Part shown: one piece after another, positions 17,425 to 21,904 of the stretch
How positions within the stretch are numbered: position 1 is the stretch's first letter
How the letters are laid out: every line of letters begins with the position of its first letter
Assembly (NCBI GenBank): GCA_003427395.1
Contig: BFEA01000459.1
Coordinates: 405,245-427,148, forward strand
Direction of reading: 5' to 3'
Source: Chara braunii
Taxonomy: Eukaryota; Streptophyta; Charophyceae; Charales; Characeae
DNA length: 21,904 nucleotides
The notes under the pieces: generated by a model
Told to the model about the DNA's origin: nothing
Databases searched by the model: none
What the model saw: only the letters and a program-made list of their open reading frames with translations
Translations under genes and position numbers: made by a program

Positions 17425-19796
17425 ATCCCAACCTCACGCCCAGCGCGACTTCCTGATCGGAGTGGGGTATGGGCCTGGATGTGCGAAAAGGGGTGTGCGA
17501 AGGATTTTTAGGAAAGTGGGGGTGGATTCCCAGGTCAAAAATGAGATCTCCTATGGCAGAGTTTTTCGGGGGCACGGGTGCAATTATGCAGAGAGGGCGG
17601 ACCACCTCTCGTCATAAGGCAGATAGCATGCGCGGGTCATTTACGGTCGTTCGACCCGTCTGTGTTGAGGACGGCGGTTCATCGAAAGATCCCCTCGGGG
17701 TGGGTGTGATCCCGATGAGTCAGGTCATCGGTTGTCACCACGTGGCGCCGGTCGTCGTACGTTCTGGTTGGGCCCTCGCGGTCCCGAGGCTCTGTGATTG
17801 CCACGTTGTCGGCAGTTTTCGTAAGGCGTGCGAGGCCAGTAGGGGGTTATGGCTTTCCACGGGATGACCCTGAGTTGATGATACAGGAAAAGAAGATGGA
17901 AGGGAGGGAAGTTGGTGGAGATAACGACAAAGCCAGGGGAAATAAAGTAGTGGGTGTGGTCCGAAGTGGGGAAATCAGAACACCGTGGATCGCTGGTTGT
18001 GGCACAGTGGAACTCCCTAGGACACAGTCGGTTCCCGGTTAGGCAGGGGAACCTCTGTCGGAGGCACTCCTCAATCCAAGGGGTGAAGTACTCCGGGTCG
18101 TATGATGAATCTGAGCTCCTGGAGCGAGTCATTATGTCATCATAGAGCCGCGAACTCCCTAAGGGCGTGTCTTCGTCGATTGCAATCACCGCGTGTGAGT
18201 ACGTGTAGGCCGCGCGAATCGAGTCGCGTTTACACGTGTTCACACGGAATGATTGTTTCGTTGCTGACGCAGAATGGCCACATCCAATCAGGCAATATCC
18301 GCGCAACCCTTTTTATATGTGGTGGGTTGTGAATCAACGCGCGGGAACACGTGTAAGTGCGCAGATCAGATCGCACCTACGCACGCCCCTGCACGGCGTT
18401 CGCTGGTTTCTGGGCAAAACAGCTATTCGATCATTTAATCACTCCGTAATTTATGAGTCGGCAGGATGCAACAATCGCAACAGCTCAATCAATGAGTAAA
18501 CAAGAACGGAAACAATATTGATAACTACGCAAAATTCCTACCCTACTCATGAATGCATCAAGACGATGAGCAAAGGCAAAGACCCTGCATACGGATAAGC
18601 AATCAGATATAACATCCATTCATTCATTCATTCAACATAATACATACAATATCCGAGATGGAAATCGCAAAGACGAGTGTGGGCGAAAGAAAACCAAGCC
18701 AAGATCCCAAAAACAAAAATGGGCAAATCGCCCTGATCCGAAATCAAAATTTATATACACCAACAGAGAGGAAGAAAAGACAAAAGAAACAGCAAATCCA
18801 GGTCCATCAACCTCAGCTCCCTCTTCCTCTCTCTCTCTCTCCGATGGAGAAAGTGCGTCGTCTCGGACCAACCCACGAAGTTGTCACCCCGCTTAGTCCT
18901 CCCGCACCCGTCAGGTTCGCACATGCCCACAGTCTGTCGTGGCCCGCGTCAACTCTGCACGTTTGGCACCAGCTCGTCGGGTCGCCCGACTCCCACTTCA
19001 ACTCACCTCTTCGCTCATGAGCCGACCCTCACTAATCGCGCTACCCCGAGTTTTCACTTAGCTGGTTAAGAGAGCTAACTAATCGCGCAGTCGGAATTTA
19101 TAGCGTGCATGCATGCGCGAAGAACACGGAATTACAAGGACCTGGAAAGGGAGATCAGGAGAGGGAACGCCTACGTTCTGCATGACCCGATCACGGCGTG
19201 AAGGACGCAGCCTCTCTCCACTCATCGATCCGATAATGTAGACCGTGGTTACCAAAAAGTAAAAGAAGGGGAAAAGGGCGGGAAAGGCGAAGAACAAGAA
19301 GAAAGATACAGTTACAATGACGCCCCCCCAAAATTACAATTACGCACACGATTTAAGGCGCCAACTAATCATAGTTCTGTTGCAGCCGCACGAAGAAGTG
19401 CGTAAGCAAAAAGCGTCGCGCGGTCAAGAAAAATCCTAATTGCAAAATTCCTAAATTCCTAACTAATGAAGAAAAGAAAATAGCACAAGCATCAAAAGGG
19501 AAGTCTGAAATTCCGAGAGCCATCAGAGTTCGGCAAGATCTGAAAAAAAATAATTCGAAAAGAAATTTCAAAAAGAACGAAGCAAAATTCCTGCGCGATG
19601 TCCGCGCCTAAAAAGTCCGAGCCCGAAACAAAAAGAAGCGACGTCAACATTTATTAATCGTGCATATGGCAGCGCGCTATTCACAGAGCCAATCAACCAA
19701 TTGATCGTCCCGGGGTCCACCTGGGCCTGAACCAGCCATCCAAAAGGAACCGACGCAAAAAGGCAAAAAAGCAAGGACACCGATGCAATTTATCAT

Positions 19797-19800
19797 CCAT
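19797..19800. repeat. Target-site duplication CCAT (left)
   Basis: Repeated at 20758-20761. The 3' LTR has a single CCAT at the matching place (ATCCATCCCAATC), so it shows the empty site. Confidence 0.75.
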
Positions 19801-20757
19801 AACATAGGATTCGTGAAAACCTAATAAAACAAATTGTTAGGTTTGCACGAAATTTATTGAAGATTATGATATTACGATTTTCAGGTCTCCTCCAAGAACA
19901 AAATTTTACGTGAAGTGAAACATCCGCAAAAAAAAGAACAGAAAATTAATTTTTCAGAACCACTGGAGGGGCGAGGAAAAAAGCGGGTTTTTCCATAAGA
20001 AATCACGACCTGGAGAAGCACCGTAGGTTCAAGAACTGAAATATCCTGATTTTTGGTTATCCAAAAAAAATGTGTTTATAGTCCTATAAGAAGTGTAGCA
20101 TGATGAATTTATTTGGGTTTTTTCCGAACGCGCAAACATATTCTCCTGTTCGTGAATACGTTCGCTTGAACATGGTTTTCCATACATGGGCAAATATATT
20201 ATTTTTTATTGTTTATTTAATTTTTTCCCCTATATTTTTATTTGAAACTCGTGTTTGGCTAAGAATTTCAAGGTGTCTCCGAGACAAAAGTTGTTTGTAT
20301 TCTTATTTTAAATGACATATATTTTTTGATAAGGGTTTTATTGTTAAGTTCTAAAGTGATTTATAGTCCTATAAATTATTTTGTGCAGAGCTTGACTTTT
20401 ACCTAACTGCGGAAACTGACTTACAGTCCTATAAATGAGTATTCACCAAAACACGTTTTTTTTTTACATCTTTCAAGTTTGCCTTGTCATTCTTAAAAAT
20501 TACGCTGTTTGAACTCTGTTTTTTTGCCAATCTACTGAGAATGACTTATAGTCATATAAATACATTTTGCAAGGAAGGGTTTTCTTGCACATTTTGAGGA
20601 ACGCTAGACTTTTCACCTGATTTTTTGCATCCTTTATCGCAAAACGATTAAAAACGCTCTCTTTTTGTGTAAAAAATAACAGTTTGACTTTTACTTTTTC
20701 ATTCTATAAGAAATGTTAGTTTTTCTCCGATTGTTAGGTTTTCACGAATCCCCTGTT
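19801..20757. mobile_element. 957-bp non-autonomous TIR transposon in the 5' LTR
   Basis: Terminal inverted repeats of 24 bases match except at positions 5 and 6 (19801-19824 against 20734-20757). They begin AACA and contain GGATTCGTGAAAACCTAA perfectly on both sides. The left terminus refolds with 19837-19849 as a hairpin with one mismatch. The interior is AT-rich and encodes nothing credible. It contains TTATAGTCCTATAA, or one-base variants, at 20076-20089, 20361-20374, 20421-20434 and 20546-20559. A mixed-sequence 4-bp duplication is reminiscent of Sola-type elements, but the superfamily is not proven. Confidence 0.85.
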
Positions 20758-20855
20758 CCATCCCAATCTCCCGTAATTGGCCCATCCTTCCCAGCTTAGG
20801 ACCCCTCATTGCTATCGCGCAGAAAATCGCGTGGTGCAGAAATCGGTTCGTCACA

Positions 20856-20859
20856 TTGT
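20856..20859. repeat. Target-site duplication TTGT, high-coordinate side of the LTR retrotransposon
   Basis: Partner of 6021-6024, directly after the GTCACA end of the 5' LTR. Confidence 0.7.
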
Positions 20860-21240
20860 TAGGGATTTCGTGGGACTTGGGGCATTAGTAGGATTTTTCT
20901 AGTAGGTTCCTAGCTTTTCTTTCATGAAATTTTCTGACGAGTTTTCTAAATGTACTCGTTATGGGACGCTGGGCCTGGTTCCCAGTTCGTGCCAATTTGT
21001 GAGGATATGGTTGTATCTATGGGACGTTGGACCTGGTTTCCAGCAGGTGTTGCTCCCCACCAATAGATGAAGCTTTGGTTAAAAAAAAAAAAAAAAAAAA
21101 AGACTATGATGCCGAATAACTTTCAATGTAGCTGTTGTGGAGTAGATATATGAGTCGGGTACAATAGTCATCCAAGCATATGGGAGGATCATGCAGTGAA
21201 CACAAGTAAAGGTGATAATAGGAGAAAATTAGCTCGCAAG
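20860..21240. other. Host flank with a direct repeat and poly-A run
   Basis: No gene. A 26-base unit starting TATGGGACG and ending CCAG occurs at 20960-20985 and 21018-21043, with differences only at G/A and C/T positions. An A21 run at 21081-21101 could be a retroposon tail, but no flanking duplication is visible. Confidence 0.6.
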
Positions 21241-21904
21241 CAGGGTCACCAGCCCGTACGTACGGAGGTCCCCGATCAGACCTCCGTACGTACGGGCGTT
21301 CGGGGTCTCGTACGAGGTCCGAACTCGACGGCGTTTGGCCCCCGCCAAAAATTATTTTGGGGCCTAAAAATTTTATTTTTTTTTCTGAATTATTTTATGT
21401 GAGTTCTTTGTGACGTGCGGTACATGCCTATAAATTTTCAAGTCATTTGGCTCAGCCAAATCAGAATTAAAAATCACCAAAGGTGGCAGTGTCAAAACGT
21501 GCTCGCCCGCGTTTTTTTTCACTTTTTACTTTTTGTTTTCACTTGAGTTCGGGGTCTAAACAATTTCATTATTTGTTGAAACTTTTTTAGTGGGTTTTCC
21601 CGGTTTTGCATTATGTGAAGTACACATCTGTGAATTTTCAGGGCATTTAGCTGTGCCCCCCCAGAAAAAAAAAAAAGCCAAAGATGGCGGTGTCGAAAAC
21701 GTGCTCGCGCACTCACTAAATTTAATTCTTTTTTTATTTTTTGTTATTTTTATTATTAGTATTTGTTTTTCGTATTTTATTTTTATTTCAAATTTGGTAA
21801 GGAATTTGGATGTAACGCTCAGGCAAATCTTGTTTAATTTATTTTTCTTCATAAGGTACCTTTTTTCAGATGTTATTGAATTTTTTTTTTTTTTTTTTTT
21901 TTTT
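21241..21904. mobile_element. Relative of the hAT-like MITE, truncated by the window end
   Basis: It begins CAGGGTCACC, which aligns with the termini CTGTGTAACC and CTGTGAAACC of the element at 11672-12284. The core shares GGTACATGCC and a block of about 30 bases containing ATGGCGGTGTC (here 21477-21506 and 21678-21708; there 11972-12001). The end segment 21789-21854 matches 12060-12124. The core unit is present twice here. The window stops inside the poly-T run that precedes the right end in the other copy. The left 100 bases are unrelated in sequence to those of the other copy. Confidence 0.72.
21252..21297. repeat. Perfect 19-bp-arm inverted repeat
   Basis: Arms 21252-21270 and 21279-21297 are exact reverse complements with an 8-base loop. 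Each arm contains the self-complementary CCGTACGTACGG. It lies 11 bases inside the presumed left end of the MITE relative. Confidence 0.95.

Larger units (their letters stand above)
6025..20855 (-). mobile_element. Nested, non-autonomous Ty3/gypsy LTR retrotransposon
   Basis: Two same-orientation repeats of about 2.48 kb bracket a minus-strand gag-protease-RT-RNase H-integrase array. RT and RNase H before integrase identifies the Ty3/gypsy class. The outer ends are TGTGAC and GTCACA, flanked by TTGT on both sides. The interval is 14.8 kb; removing a 613-bp MITE in pol, a 957-bp element in the 5' LTR and their target duplications leaves about 13.2 kb. It has an extra ORF after pol and a PHD-like finger inside pol. 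No chromodomain is seen at the integrase C-terminus. Reading frames are broken many times, so the copy is dead. In the first ~240 aligned bases the LTRs differ at about 20 positions, so the insertion is not recent. Confidence 0.93.
17427..20855 (-). repeat. 5' LTR, interrupted by a 957-bp element
   Basis: Homologous to 6025-8506 along its length. On the minus strand it starts with TGTGAC at 20855 and ends near 17427. Homology to the other LTR stops at CCCA, seven bases or so short of the expected end. It has a short duplication-like insertion near 20820-20835 that is missing in the 3' LTR. It carries the same TATA-like sites and CT microsatellite (near 18830-18841). Confidence 0.92.

Noticed and set aside
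21081-21101. A21 run as the tail of a LINE or SINE
   Set aside because: No upstream retroposon sequence or flanking duplication was found.

Overview
The window looks like repeat-rich nuclear DNA of a eukaryote, most likely of the green (plant/streptophyte) lineage. Reasons: a Ty3/gypsy retrotransposon with plant-like pol motifs, a transposon-style Ulp1 protease gene in decayed exon-like pieces, small inverted-repeat DNA transposons, long microsatellites and homopolymer runs, and no compact operons. The lineage is inference; no species is identified. There are no bacterial genes, rRNA, convincing tRNA or CRISPR.

Layout. 1-3414 (+): a decayed multi-piece coding region that ends in a Ulp1/C48 cysteine-protease domain. 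3425-6020: mostly non-coding, with one unexplained minus-strand ORF and a degenerate GC-rich repeat. 6025-20855 (-): one nested LTR retrotransposon, flanked by the 4-bp duplication TTGT. Read on the minus strand it runs 5' LTR (17427-20855), primer-binding-site candidate, gag with a CCHC knuckle, aspartic protease, reverse transcriptase with intact YMDD, RNase H, a decayed PHD-type zinc finger, integrase zinc domain, integrase core and C-terminus, an extra ORF after pol that begins in an ATGA overlap, and the 3' LTR (6025-8506). LTRs are about 2.48 kb. Without two younger insertions the element is about 13.2 kb. Frameshifts, stops and a deletion in the integrase core make it non-autonomous.

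Two DNA transposons sit inside it. A 613-bp hAT-like MITE (11672-12284; TSD CATGCTAA) splits the integrase between zinc domain and catalytic core. A 957-bp TIR element (19801-20757; TSD CCAT) sits in the 5' LTR, and the 3' LTR preserves the empty site. A relative of the MITE begins at 21241 and runs off the window end; it shares the core but has entirely different subterminal repeats.

The observations most worth following are the PHD-like finger between RNase H and integrase, the overlapping post-pol ORF with acidic and basic blocks, and the core-conserved but edge-replaced MITE pair.
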